Counted from the stretch's first letter, positions 33,501 to 41,054 are shown. The stretch: DNA of 64,000 nucleotides from an uncultured Alistipes sp. (GCA_900541585.1 UQKD01000016.1:19391-83390), one strand, 5' to 3'. Notes: generated by a model not told the origin, from the letters alone. Program-made: numbers and translations.

Positions 33501-35193
33501 GGCCGTTCAGGTCGTCGAGCGAACGCCCTCCGGCGGCAGCGACGATGCGGCCCGAAAGCTGCGACACCGAGTCGCGGCGGTTGACGTGCAGCCGGGCCAG
33601 GTCGGCGTGCCGCAGGTCCATCGTGAAGTCGTAGCGCGGCACGGAGTCGTTCAGGTCGACCATGCCGAAGAAGTCGAAGTCGAGGTTGGGATCGCGGGCC
33701 GTGATGCGTCCGTCGAACTCGCGGTTGCGCAGGCGGCCGTCGAGCCGCAGCGAATCGTAGACATAGCCGTTGAACCCCAGCTGCGTGACGTTGCCCGCGA
33801 CGTTGGCGTCGGCCATTCCCTTGCCGATCACGCCGTCGACATAGACCGTGAGGGTGGCGTTGCCCAGCAGATCGCGACGGTCGAGCAGTTCGCCCAACCG
33901 GAGGTTGCGCGTCTCGACGTCGCCCCGCACGCTGCTCAAACCGCCCTTGAGCGGGTTCAGCTTCAGGTTGCAGGAGACGTCGCCCACCTCCGTCGCGGCA
34001 CCCAGCTGCATGTCGAACGACGAGAGCAGTCCCCGGAAACGGGCATTGAGGTCGATCTGCCCGGAGTTGCCCAGCACGCCGACCAGCTTGTCCGAGAGTT
34101 TGCGGCCCGCGATGGCGAGGGCCAGTTCGTCCACCGCCCCGGCCGAGGAGCGCAGGCGGGGAACCGACAGGTCGAAACGGGTCTTCCGGATGTCGGGAAG
34201 CCCCTTCACCGAGGCGTCGGCCACGAGCGTCATCCCCTCGCCGATCTGCATGCTCTTGATCCGGCCCGTGAAATCGGACACCACGCCGGCCACCTCGACG
34301 TTGACGTCGGTGAAATCCACGTGCCAGTCGCGCAGCTTGGGCGAGAAATAGGCGATGTCGTCGGTCGAAACGGTCGTATTGCGCATCGAGGCGTCGATGC
34401 GCACCTCGCCGATGAAATCCTTGTACTGCGCCCACGAGTCGCCCGCCAGCGAGACGAACGGAAAGTTGACGTTCGAATGCGGGGTGATGATCGAGGCGTT
34501 CTCGAAGCCCAGGCAGCCCTGCGTCATATAGAACCGCCCGGCCAGGTGGTCCAGCACGAAGCCGCTGCGCTCGCGGGCCGAGAAGGCCGCGATGGAGGTG
34601 TAGATGGCCTGCCCGTCGATCGTGAAGTCGTCCACGCGGGCCGTGATGCCGTAGAGGTGCATGTGCGAGAAGTCGATGCCGTACTCCGGGTCGCGGCGGT
34701 CGAGCCGTTCGAGGCAGAGGTCCATGTTCTCGATGGAGGCCTTCTTCAGCGAGAGGCGGAAATTGCCCTTCTTGGGTTTGTCGGGATCGGAAATGCGGTC
34801 GACGATCTGTTTGACGTTCATCTCCCCGCCGGGCGTCTGCCGCAGGTAGAGCCTCGCGTCGGCGATCTCGCCGCGGCTCAGCTCCAACCCGCCGCCGAAA
34901 ATGCCGAAACTCGTGATGAAGGCGTCGAGCTTCCCGACGTAGAGCAGCGTATCGCGCTGGTAATCCTCGACGTAGAAGCCCTTCACCCTGACCTTCGAGA
35001 AGATGCCGATGTCCACGCGGTCGATCGACACGGTGGTCTCCAGCTTGCGCGAAACGAAACGTGCGGCCTTGTGCACCGCGTAGTTCTGCACGGCGGGAAT
35101 GTCGAGCAGCAGCGAGAGCACCACGGGAACGATTATCAGCAACAAAACCGCCGCCGAGAACACCTTTCCCAATATTTTTATACCTTTGCGCAT
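30598..35193 (-). CDS. tamB: TamB-like translocation and assembly module protein (AsmA superfamily)
   Basis: 1,531 residues from the ATG at 35191-35193, preceded by AGGA; frames further upstream are unlikely. One N-terminal membrane anchor (ILGKVFSAAVLLLIIVPVVL) is followed by a very long repetitive beta-rich region, and the conserved TamB/DUF490 C-terminal domain is present (about the last 350 residues, including SSVSAATGLEFVSNMVSNWL and YRPKSELTSDEVDFGLSKSL). Such proteins span the periplasm as beta-taco bridges for phospholipid transport or barrel assembly. The tail is rich in Lys/Arg/Glu (about 50 residues). It is divergent from tsaD, 61 bp apart. Confidence 0.88.
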   Translation of the reverse strand: MRKGIKILGKVFSAAVLLLIIVPVVLSLLLDIPAVQNYAVHKAARFVSRKLETTVSIDRVDIGIFSKVRVKGFYVEDYQRDTLLYVGKLDAFITSFGIFGGGLELSRGEIADARLYLRQTPGGEMNVKQIVDRISDPDKPKKGNFRLSLKKASIENMDLCLERLDRRDPEYGIDFSHMHLYGITARVDDFTIDGQAIYTSIAAFSARERSGFVLDHLAGRFYMTQGCLGFENASIITPHSNVNFPFVSLAGDSWAQYKDFIGEVRIDASMRNTTVSTDDIAYFSPKLRDWHVDFTDVNVEVAGVVSDFTGRIKSMQIGEGMTLVADASVKGLPDIRKTRFDLSVPRLRSSAGAVDELALAIAGRKLSDKLVGVLGNSGQIDLNARFRGLLSSFDMQLGAATEVGDVSCNLKLNPLKGGLSSVRGDVETRNLRLGELLDRRDLLGNATLTVYVDGVIGKGMADANVAGNVTQLGFNGYVYDSLRLDGRLRNREFDGRITARDPNLDFDFFGMVDLNDSVPRYDFTMDLRHADLARLHVNRRDSVSQLSGRIVAAAGGRSLDDLNGRIQVTDARYRYNDKEIAAASMTVTGENSERSKFVELRSDFADVTFRSKTSYRTVFEYLRRSAWKYLPMLSREKWEETPSERKAAVANDFSLLSVNIRNFNPVADAVSTGLQIADGSSLQLLFNPASDQLSLKATSEYIERRRMLATRLSVNASNRGDSLAVYASAEDLYAGVLHLPRLSLTGGARQNRVQLSAGFDDTLRRVSGLVGFRAAVADEHGPNGRVVDLQILPSHITRGSKTWQIYAHKILLDTAQVVIDKFFVMNREQELLLDGVASRSREDSVTLSLRNFDLAPFAQVAERMGYYIEGRTNGSAAMKSVLRGGEVTADILLDSVEVNDIPAPPMRLTSRWDFARSRAGVTVADRVRRDTLIRGFYAPDRNRYFARLDVDSLDMALLDPILAGVVSSTEGVASADLTLQGQGRKAELEGEIRVAGLKTTVDFTQVTYSMPEAVLNVKNNRFRASNVPIFDPRGNRGRFDFDMSLQHLSNISYDVRVAPQQMLVLDTGSDDNDAFYGRVYATGAARISGDKGAVNMDITASTDGNSSFVMPLSSKSNISNADFVVFEQPEQADTLDDVARKKLSFERKHRQKSEAGSQMKITLALDVRPDAEVELEVAGNTVKGRGEGALNLQINPKANIFEIYGDYTIAEGSFMLSLQQIINKRFTIESGSSIQWTGSPMNAMLDIDAVYKVKASLQPLLQGTADLGGDRSVPVECVIHLGERLSNPTITFDVRVPGSDPETQSLIANALSTPETVDTQFLYLLLFNSFMSENSSQASSNIGSSVSAATGLEFVSNMVSNWLSSSDYNVVIRYRPKSELTSDEVDFGLSKSLINNRLFVEVEGNYLIDNKQAVNSSMSNFMGEAYITYLIDRAGTLKLKAFTQTIDRFDENQGLQETGIGVYFKEDFNNLRDLRQRIKERFTNKKRKARRIARRTARAAEKAAEEAEKKRLREPADTLSPFGYVKDEEDE

Positions 35194-35254
35194 CAGGAGT
35201 CCTATATAACCTGCAAATTTAGCGAAAATAGTTAAAAAACAATTATAATTCCGG

Positions 35255-36277
35255 ATGGATATTACAATTCTCGGCATCGAATCCTCGTGCGACGACACCT
35301 CTGCCGCCGTGCTCCGCAACAACGTACTGCTGTCGAACGTCATTGCCTCCCAGGCGGTTCACGTCAAATACGGCGGCGTGATCCCCGAACTGGCCTCGCG
35401 GGCCCACCAGCAGAACATCATCCCCGTCGTGGACACGGCGCTCAAGGACGCGGGCGTCACCGCCGACCGGATCGACGCCATCGCCTTCACGCGCGGCCCG
35501 GGACTGGTGGGATCGCTGCTCGTGGGGGTGTCGTTCACCAAGGGGCTTTCGATCGCCCGCAATATCCCGATGGTCGAGGTCAACCACCTGCAGGGGCACA
35601 TCCTCTCGCACTTCATCGACCTTCGGGACCGCACGCTGCCCCATCCGGACTTTCCGTTCCTGTGCCTACTGGTGAGCGGCGGACACACGCAGATCGTGCG
35701 CGTGGACTCCCCGCTCGAAATGGAGATCATCGGCACGACGATCGACGACGCCGCAGGCGAAGCCTTCGACAAGTGCGCCAAGGTGATGGGACTGCCCTAC
35801 CCGGGCGGCCCGGTGATCGACCGTCTGGCCAGGGAGGGCGATCCGAAGGCATTCCGCTTCGCGCATCCCCGCGTCGAGGGCTACGACTATTCGTTCTCGG
35901 GCCTGAAAACCTCGTTCCTCTACACGCTGCGCGACGCCGTGGCCGCAGACCCCGACTTCATCGAGCGGCACAAGGCCGGCCTCTGCGCCTCGCTGCAATC
36001 CACGATCGTCGAAATCCTGCTGGACAAACTCATCCGCGCCTCGAAGGAGACGGGCATCCGCGACATTGCCATCGCGGGCGGCGTCTCTGCCAACTCGGGC
36101 CTGCGCGACGGCATCGCCGAAGCGGGCCGCCGGCGCGGCTGGCGGACGTTCCTTCCGGAGTTCAAGTTCACGACCGACAACGCGGCGATGATCGCCATGG
36201 CGGGCTACTACCGCTACCGCGAGGGCGAATTCGCCTCGCTCGACGTCTCGCCCGTGGCGCGGCTCGAAGAGTTGTAA
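35255..36277 (+). CDS. tsaD: tRNA N6-adenosine threonylcarbamoyltransferase TsaD
   Basis: 340 residues, normal for the enzyme that attaches threonylcarbamoyl to A37 of ANN-decoding tRNAs. It shows ILGIESSCDDTS, GGVIPELASRAHQQNI with the metal-binding His, LVSGGHTQ, GTTIDDAAGEAFDK, GGPVIDRLA and AGGVSANSGLR. The last 45 codons (36143-36277) are duplicated 1,055 bp further on (37198-37332), after a lipoprotein gene. The present tail RTFLPEFKFTTDNAAMIAMA is the better match to what the family normally has there. No terminator lies between it and the lipoprotein gene. Confidence 0.95.
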   Translation: MDITILGIESSCDDTSAAVLRNNVLLSNVIASQAVHVKYGGVIPELASRAHQQNIIPVVDTALKDAGVTADRIDAIAFTRGPGLVGSLLVGVSFTKGLSIARNIPMVEVNHLQGHILSHFIDLRDRTLPHPDFPFLCLLVSGGHTQIVRVDSPLEMEIIGTTIDDAAGEAFDKCAKVMGLPYPGGPVIDRLAREGDPKAFRFAHPRVEGYDYSFSGLKTSFLYTLRDAVAADPDFIERHKAGLCASLQSTIVEILLDKLIRASKETGIRDIAIAGGVSANSGLRDGIAEAGRRRGWRTFLPEFKFTTDNAAMIAMAGYYRYREGEFASLDVSPVARLEEL

Positions 36278-36278
36278 C
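36143..36278 (+). repeat. Direct repeat, 3' end of tsaD (copy 1)
   Basis: 136 bp align without gaps to 37198-37333 with 117 identical positions by hand count. The repeat brackets the lipoprotein gene at 36307. Confidence 0.9.
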
Positions 36279-36306
36279 GCTACCCACTCACAAAAAAAAT
36301 AATTTT

Positions 36307-37197
36307 ATGCAAACATTCAGATTCACGCGGGCCTTCGCAGGCCTGCTGTTGCTGGCGTCCGCCTTTACCATGACCGCCTGCAGCAGCGACGACGACAAAA
36401 ACACGGCGACGCTGACGGTCGGCACGGACAACATCCTGCTGGGCGCCGAAGCCGGCGCCTCGGAGACCTTCACCGTCACGACGACCGCCGCCTGGAAGGC
36501 CGTGGCATCCGGCGGGGGCTTCTCGCTCGACAGGACCGAAGGCACGGGCGACGCGACCATCCGCGTAACCGCCGCGGCAGCCGGTGCGAACGGCGAAGAG
36601 AAGCGGCTCGGCAGCATCGCGATCACGGCCACGGGCGTCGACGGGGTGAAAACCGTCACCGTCAGCCAAGAGGGTACCAAGCCCGCACCCACGCCGGGCG
36701 ACGTAACCCTGATCGTCGATTTCACGCAGGGAGCGTCGGTCACCACCCCCGAACTGCCTCCCTATTCGAAGGACAATTTCACGACCGGGCGCCACGAATA
36801 CACCGTCAGGGGATACCAATTCGCCATCTTCGTCGACAAAGCCGAAGGCGGCAAATTCTACTGGATCGACAACACGCAGTTCGGCGAGAATATCCCGGAG
36901 CCGAACAAAGGTCTGTTTTTCAGCAAATTGGGTGCTTACGTCGAATTTCCGGCCATTCAGGGCAAAACGCTTTCGGAAGTCCGCTATCTGCCTACGACCC
37001 AACAGAACGACGTCGAGTTGGAACTGATGGGCGCAGACGGCTCGGAAGCGCAGTATTCGCTCGACTTCGACACCGACGGCACGTGGGTTTACACGCTGAT
37101 CGAAGCCCGGGCGGGCATACGGTACCGGATCGAGATCACCAACACGAAGAATGCGCAGCTGGCGAAACTCATGCTCGTCTACTCCGCCGCGGAATAG
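36307..37197 (+). CDS. Surface lipoprotein with BACON-like domain
   Basis: 296 residues. The lipoprotein signal ends in MTAC (Cys25) and is followed by SSDDDK, the acidic lipoprotein export signal that sends Bacteroidota lipoproteins to the cell surface. Residues about 33-120 form a BACON-type beta-sandwich (TLTVGTDNILLGAEAGASE through VKTVTVSQEG), often a carbohydrate or mucin-binding spacer. After a proline linker (TKPAPTPGD) comes a second beta domain (about 130-296) of unknown type. It starts 29 bp after tsaD and its stop is directly followed by a second copy of the tsaD 3' end, so it appears to have been inserted there. Confidence 0.75.
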   Translation: MQTFRFTRAFAGLLLLASAFTMTACSSDDDKNTATLTVGTDNILLGAEAGASETFTVTTTAAWKAVASGGGFSLDRTEGTGDATIRVTAAAAGANGEEKRLGSIAITATGVDGVKTVTVSQEGTKPAPTPGDVTLIVDFTQGASVTTPELPPYSKDNFTTGRHEYTVRGYQFAIFVDKAEGGKFYWIDNTQFGENIPEPNKGLFFSKLGAYVEFPAIQGKTLSEVRYLPTTQQNDVELELMGADGSEAQYSLDFDTDGTWVYTLIEARAGIRYRIEITNTKNAQLAKLMLVYSAAE

Positions 37198-37332
37198 CGC
37201 ACCTTCCTGCCGGAGTTCAAGGTCGAGACCGGCAACGTGGCGATGATCGCCATGACAGGCTGCCACCGCTACCGCGAGGGTGAATTCGCCTCGCCCGAGG
37301 TTTCGTCCGCGGCGCGGCCCGAAGAGTTGTAA
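37198..37332 (+). pseudogene. Duplicated tsaD 3'-end remnant
   Basis: Directly after the lipoprotein stop, 44 codons continue in the tsaD frame and end at the same stop (RTFLPEFKVETGNVAMIAMT at the start, AARPEEL at the end). There is no start codon or upstream part of tsaD, so this is a truncated copy. It has diverged from the functional copy mainly by transitions and keeps an open frame. A terminator follows it, as expected for the original end of the tsaD transcript. Confidence 0.88.
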
Positions 37333-37341
37333 CAGCCCCCC

Positions 37342-37375
37342 AAAAAGTCCGGATGCACAGACATTCGGATTTTTT
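37342..37375 (+). terminator. Intrinsic terminator after the tsaD remnant
   Basis: A 14-bp stem with two G-T pairs (37342-37355 with 37362-37375), 6-nt loop and T6 in the 3' arm. A -7-like TATATTTG (37381-37388) follows immediately. Confidence 0.75.
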
Positions 37376-37557
37376 ATTGTCTATATTTGCATTATGTCCG
37401 CAATAGCGGGCCGCTTGACCAAACTTGGAAATCTGGTATATTTTTAGAGAGGTCGAGTGCATATTCCTGCTGTTTGCGGCCCCGCGCCACGACGGGCACG
37501 GGATATGATCCTACGTCACAACGGCGCCGTCCGGGCCGCCGTCTCCGCAGCGGTATC

Positions 37558-37632
37558 TGCCTTTACGACGACGAGCGGCTGCAATTCGTTCTGCGCGCCT
37601 CGGGGCTTACGGTCGAACAGTTCGCCCGCGAA
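37558..37632 (+). pseudogene. Fragment resembling an XRE-type HTH protein N-terminus
   Basis: Twenty-some codons read YDDERLQFVLRASGLTVEQF followed by ARE, like the first helices of small HTH regulators (typically xxERLQxVLxxxGLTxxQFAxxIG). No ATG precedes it in frame and the reading degenerates right after. It lies between the tsaD remnant and the S24 repressor. This is a weak call based on a short match by eye. Confidence 0.35.
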
Positions 37633-37781
37633 GGGTGTGCATGCGACAATGCCGCATGTTGCAGACCTTCGCAGCCGGGGACTTCGGGCTGCCGGACTTG
37701 CCCGGCAAATCCGGAAAACGAGGTGTGTTCAGATTTGTGCGTATCGCACCGCGTCGGCGATTCGCTCCTGACGGCGGCAAT

Positions 37782-37889
37782 GGAAAATCGCGTCGCATTG
37801 CGATCCCGGAAACAACAGGGAGCGACATTGCGTGTAAATCCGCTGTCGCCCCCTGTTGTTTCCGGCAATCTTTGATTGCGCGATTTTCC
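37782..37889. repeat. Large interrupted inverted repeat with two side hairpins (cruciform-like element)
   Basis: Outer arms GGAAAATCGCG/CGCGATTTTCC (11 bp) and inner arms CCGGAAACAACAGGG/CCCTGTTGTTTCCGG (15 bp) are perfect, followed by GCGACA/TGTCGC (6 bp) around a 16-nt loop. Between outer and inner arms each side has 13 nt that fold on themselves: TCGCATTGCGA on the left and CAATCTTTGATTG on the right. It ends 10 bp from the stop codon of the S24 repressor gene. No T-run follows. Confidence 0.8.
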
Positions 37890-37899
37890 GCAGCTCTTG

Positions 37900-38571
37900 C
37901 TAACGGATCGAATTCATCCTGATACTCGCCTTCACGAGTGCGATGGCGCGTATGCGCGAGATCTCCACGTCCTTGTCGGCGTGGTGCTGGTTCTGGCTCA
38001 CGAGCTTCACGTAGCCCGCGCGGTCGGACTTCTGAATGTACTTCACCGTCACGTACTCCTCGCCGTCGATGTCGATCGACAGCAGGTACATGTCGCCCCA
38101 GAAGATGTCGTTTATGTCGCGCAGCTGCTTGTACAGCACGATGTCGCCGCTCTTGAGCAGCGGGTACATCGAGTCGCCGACGATGTAGATCGCCCCGTCG
38201 CATTTCGGGAGGTTGGGAATGTGGATGAAGTTGACGGGTTTGCTCTGCGCCCGGTCGGTGAACAGCGGGACCAGCCCCGCCGTGCCCTCGATCGAGTAGA
38301 GGGGCACGCTTTGCAGCGGCAGCGAGTTGTCCGTGCGGTGCATGTAGGCCGTCAGGTCGGGTTCGGCGTTGAACATGTTGCCCTTGCCGGTTTCGATCCA
38401 GTCGGGATTCACGTTCAATTCCTGAACCAGGATATTGCGGTTGCGGGCCGACAGTCCCGCCTTGCCGGTTTCGATCATCGACAGCGCCGCTTTGCCGATT
38501 CCAAGCCGTTGTGCCAGTTGCTCTTGCGTCATACCGAGCTGTTTGCGTATCAGTTTTACCCGTTCGTTCAT
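37900..38571 (-). CDS. XRE-HTH / S24 peptidase repressor (phage CI / LexA-like)
   Basis: 223 residues. An N-terminal HTH_3 domain (KLIRKQLGMTQEQLAQRLGI, about 6-60) is joined to a C-terminal S24 peptidase-like domain. The putative self-cleavage site is Ala98-Gly99 in SIEGTAGLVPLF, the catalytic Ser is Ser134 in VGDSMYPLLKSGD and the Lys is Lys177 in YVTVKYI. Such repressors cleave themselves when RecA filaments form after DNA damage. It is divergent from the 95-residue gene at 38713 across a 141-bp region with TTGAA-type palindromes. With the terminase gene downstream this points to a prophage-derived control module. Confidence 0.88.
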   Translation of the reverse strand: MNERVKLIRKQLGMTQEQLAQRLGIGKAALSMIETGKAGLSARNRNILVQELNVNPDWIETGKGNMFNAEPDLTAYMHRTDNSLPLQSVPLYSIEGTAGLVPLFTDRAQSKPVNFIHIPNLPKCDGAIYIVGDSMYPLLKSGDIVLYKQLRDINDIFWGDMYLLSIDIDGEEYVTVKYIQKSDRAGYVKLVSQNQHHADKDVEISRIRAIALVKASIRMNSIR

Positions 38572-38599
38572 CGCTTTGCTATCGGAATTATCTATATAA

Positions 38600-38700
38600 A
38601 ATATTTGAACTTTATTGCACGTAATTCAAATTTTGAACTTATCTTTGTCCTGCAAAGTTAAACAATTTATTTTCTTTTGCAAACTCTTTTGCAAAAAAAC
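38600..38700. promoter_or_regulatory. Divergent control region of the S24 repressor locus
   Basis: A perfect palindrome TTCAAATTTTGAA (38625-38637), another TTGAAC at 38605-38610, and tandem CTTTTGCAAA copies (38674-38683 and 38686-38695, 12-bp period) lie between the divergent genes. TATCTTTG at 38640-38647 is a plus-strand -7 box directly behind the palindrome. These are candidate operators. Confidence 0.55.
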
Positions 38701-38712
38701 GATTAATTATCA

Positions 38713-39000
38713 ATGATGTATTCGGTTTCATCGGAACTTTACCTTGAAGTGGCCGCGCGTCTTGCGGAGGCCATCGGCGGCGGAAGTTACTTTTCAGGCT
38801 CGCTCACGTTCCTCTTCGGCGATATGGAGTGCCGGCTTACGGCCTCGGTGATCGTCTACCGGCGACGCGAGCGGCTCCCCGAGGGCGACCGCGACGCGAT
38901 TGCGGATCTGGTTCCCGTCTGGTGGGAGTTTCACACCGCCGTCAACGGCGGCGAGGTGCTGAACGACTTCTCGTTTTCCGAGGTGCGCGCGCTCCTCTGA
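38713..39000 (+). CDS. Small protein of unknown function, divergent from the S24 repressor
   Basis: 95 residues (start ATG-ATG at 38713/38716), no signal or membrane helix. It reads YSVSSELYLEVAARLAEAIG, a GSLTFLFGDMECRLTASVIV strand pair, a basic/acidic turn and the end VLNDFSFSEVRALL. It resembles short phage-type accessory proteins in length and place but no family is recognised. Its last codons, stop and downstream 63 bp recur 1,996 bp later in front of the terminase gene, where only the tail of a related gene remains. Transcription probably starts at the TATCTTTG at 38640. Confidence 0.65.
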   Translation: MMYSVSSELYLEVAARLAEAIGGGSYFSGSLTFLFGDMECRLTASVIVYRRRERLPEGDRDAIADLVPVWWEFHTAVNGGEVLNDFSFSEVRALL

Positions 39001-39058
39001 CCTGCCGCCGCGCTCCGGCCCTCCTTCCCCGGCACGGCGCTGCCGCCGGAGCGCACCC
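38996..39058 (+). repeat. 63-bp perfect direct repeat, copy 1
   Basis: Identical to 40992-41054 (offset 1,996 bp), starting in the stop-codon region of the 95-residue gene. Similarity continues upstream (15 identical bases at 38967-38981) and downstream as a related GCC/CGCGC hairpin with T-run near 39070-39100. Confidence 0.9.
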
Positions 39059-39254
39059 TCCCCTGCCTACCGCGGTGCCGCGCAAGGGGGGCTTTTTAAT
39101 TTACAATTCATAATTGAAATTTTCCACGTTTCAATCTCCACTTCGATTTGCCTCTGGCGAATCGGCAGGACGTAACTCCACCCCGCGAGCCGCGGCCTGG
39201 GAACGGAAAACTTTTTACTTTTAAATATATGGATTTTCACCACCTTTCATCTTT

Positions 39255-40082
39255 TCATATAAGTTCTTTTTTGCTGCATTGTCGCCTATACTCTTTGGGG
39301 GAAATCTGGGTATGTATTTTGAAGTATTTGCGAAAAGTGAATTGTTCGGGAAAATTCAGTTCTTGTGCAATCTCTTTGATGGGTTTGTCGCTCTCTTCCA
39401 ATAGGATTTTGGCATAGGTGACCGTAATCGATGCGATCCACTCGGAAGGAGACTTGCCTGAAGTATGTTTGATAATCGTCGAGAAATACCCCGGAGAGAG
39501 ATTTGCCTGTTCTGCATACCATGTTACGCTCCGTTGGCATTTGTAGTTTTCGTGAACTCCGAGGATAAATCGATAGACGGTTAGCTCATGCCCGTTTCCC
39601 CTGCTTATTGCTTGCGCATTCCGGTGAATATTGCCGATTAGCACCTCCAGCATTACCTCCTGTTCAATTAATTGAATTTGACGGTTCAGCAATGCGCGAG
39701 CGTTGGATATGTGCGTGTCATTCACGGCTTTCCGTTGTTTTTCGATGTGTTCGCACTGTGCCGAGACGTAGGTTATTTCAAATTCCGATAACAGCCAACA
39801 TGGAAGTTCCCGTACTCGAAGCGGGATATTTGCATCGGAGATGAATTTAAAAATCGGGTAGAATATTTTCAGATCGTCCACGAAGGAGGCCGATTCGAAG
39901 TCAGCTGTTGGAATTATATCCTGAATCTGAACCAAGGGGGATATGATGAAGAGCATACCGCGGGTCAGTCTGAATTTTTGTCCGTTGATAGAAGCTTCGG
40001 CCAAGCCGGATGTACATAGGAAAAGACCGACTTTACCCCAGTGTTTGAGAGGATTATTTTCTTGTATTTCATTATATTCCAT
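39255..40082 (-). CDS. AraC-family transcriptional regulator
   Basis: 275 residues from the ATG at 40080-40082. The N-terminal part looks like a cupin-type sensor (KVGLFLCTSGLAEASINGQK, RLTRGMLFIISP). The C-terminal part has two HTH motifs: SVTWYAEQANLSPGYFSTII and PIKEIAQELNFPEQFTFRKY, ending PKEYRRQ. Codon use and composition are visibly AT-richer than in neighbouring housekeeping genes, and the gene lies between the two 63-bp repeats, so it was probably acquired. Its likely target is the divergent HXXEE membrane protein gene at 40298, 215 bp away. Confidence 0.88.
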   Translation of the reverse strand: MEYNEIQENNPLKHWGKVGLFLCTSGLAEASINGQKFRLTRGMLFIISPLVQIQDIIPTADFESASFVDDLKIFYPIFKFISDANIPLRVRELPCWLLSEFEITYVSAQCEHIEKQRKAVNDTHISNARALLNRQIQLIEQEVMLEVLIGNIHRNAQAISRGNGHELTVYRFILGVHENYKCQRSVTWYAEQANLSPGYFSTIIKHTSGKSPSEWIASITVTYAKILLEESDKPIKEIAQELNFPEQFTFRKYFKIHTQISPKEYRRQCSKKELI

Positions 40083-40297
40083 GCTTTTCTCTTTTGTATC
40101 CAATCGTGAACATACAAAGTTAATAAAATTATGCAAATTCGTATATATTGCTCAATATGTCACAAAAATTGGCATTGATTCCATTTTGTATGCCGACTAT
40201 CTTTGCAGCAATAGAGCATCCGGTCGAAATCGCAAAGGTTGCTGAATGAGTCCGGAATTCTGATTGTATGTAATAAACCCACATAAAAAATAAAATT

Positions 40298-40918
40298 ATG
40301 AAACCTGCTAACAATGCGATGCAATGGCTGTATGACCATTGGATGAAGGCGACTCCGTTTCTTGCCTTCTACTCATTCATTCTGATTTGGCTCTACGTCA
40401 GGGAGCAGAATTACGCGCTCTTCCTCATTTGGATGCAGACGCCGATTTACTGGCTGCACGAGTTCGAGGAGTATATATGTCCCGGCGGCTTTCTCGACTT
40501 TTTCAACCGCAAACCACTTGGGTCGGGGCGGGGCGACTATCCGCTGACGAAGGTTGGTTCTTTCTGGATAAATATTCCGCTGGTTTATATTCTTTTGCCG
40601 CTCTCTGGTGTCGTTTCTCACTTTTGCGGCATCGAATGGGGACTTTGGACGGCTTATTTTTCAGCCTTGAATGCCTTGGCTCATGTGGTGATGTTTTTTA
40701 TCTTCGAACGGAAATACAATCCGGGGCTGTTGGTAAGTGCTTTGGTGAATATTCCATTCGGCATCTACACGGTGTGGTATTTTCTCGCCAACGATCTCGT
40801 ATCGACAGGTGTAAATGTAGCTAGCGCTTTGTTCGGTATTGTAGCTCAAGCTTCTATGATGATTTATGGATTTGCCTACCTTGTGCCCAAGATTAAACGG
40901 GAGAGGTTGAAGATGTAG
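40298..40918 (+). CDS. HXXEE-domain membrane protein
   Basis: 206 residues with about six membrane helices. Helix two ends in TPIYWLHEFEEYICPGG, the His-x-x-Glu-Glu motif that names this family; further helices include IPLVYILLPLSGVVSHFCGI and GIVAQASMMIYGFAYLVP. The family is of unknown function, with conserved polar residues inside the membrane that suggest metal or substrate binding. It is AT-rich like the divergent AraC gene and probably forms a regulator-target pair with it. A TATCTTTG box lies at about 40198-40205, roughly 90 bp upstream. Confidence 0.8.
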   Translation: MKPANNAMQWLYDHWMKATPFLAFYSFILIWLYVREQNYALFLIWMQTPIYWLHEFEEYICPGGFLDFFNRKPLGSGRGDYPLTKVGSFWINIPLVYILLPLSGVVSHFCGIEWGLWTAYFSALNALAHVVMFFIFERKYNPGLLVSALVNIPFGIYTVWYFLANDLVSTGVNVASALFGIVAQASMMIYGFAYLVPKIKRERLKM

Positions 40919-40996
40919 GAATTACGGCTCAACCGGGAAGGCATCCGAGGTCTGTCGGATGTCTTCTCGTTTTCCGAACTGCGGAGGTATTTCTGA
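40919..40996 (+). pseudogene. 3' remnant related to the 95-residue gene
   Basis: An open stretch without start codon reads LNREGIRGLSDVFSFSELRR followed by YF and a stop; the end parallels VLNDFSFSEVRALL of the gene at 38713. The stop and the following 63 bp are the second repeat copy. It represents the tail of a duplicated or related gene cut off by the AraC/HXXEE insert. Confidence 0.65.
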
Positions 40997-41054
40997 CCTG
41001 CCGCCGCGCTCCGGCCCTCCTTCCCCGGCACGGCGCTGCCGCCGGAGCGCACCC
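40992..41054 (+). repeat. 63-bp perfect direct repeat, copy 2
   Basis: Identical to 38996-39058. It is followed by a related hairpin and T-run (about 41060-41098) just before the terminase start. Confidence 0.9.

Noticed and set aside
30592..35235. 1,547-codon plus-strand frame opposite tamB
   Set aside because: Its translation is a low-complexity Arg/Val/Asp/His shadow of a GC-rich gene; the minus-strand TamB frame has clear domains.
35287..36306. Long plus-strand frame that runs through tsaD into the lipoprotein
   Set aside because: Only the part from ATG 36307 is coding; the earlier part is tsaD in a wrong frame, so this is not a fusion protein.
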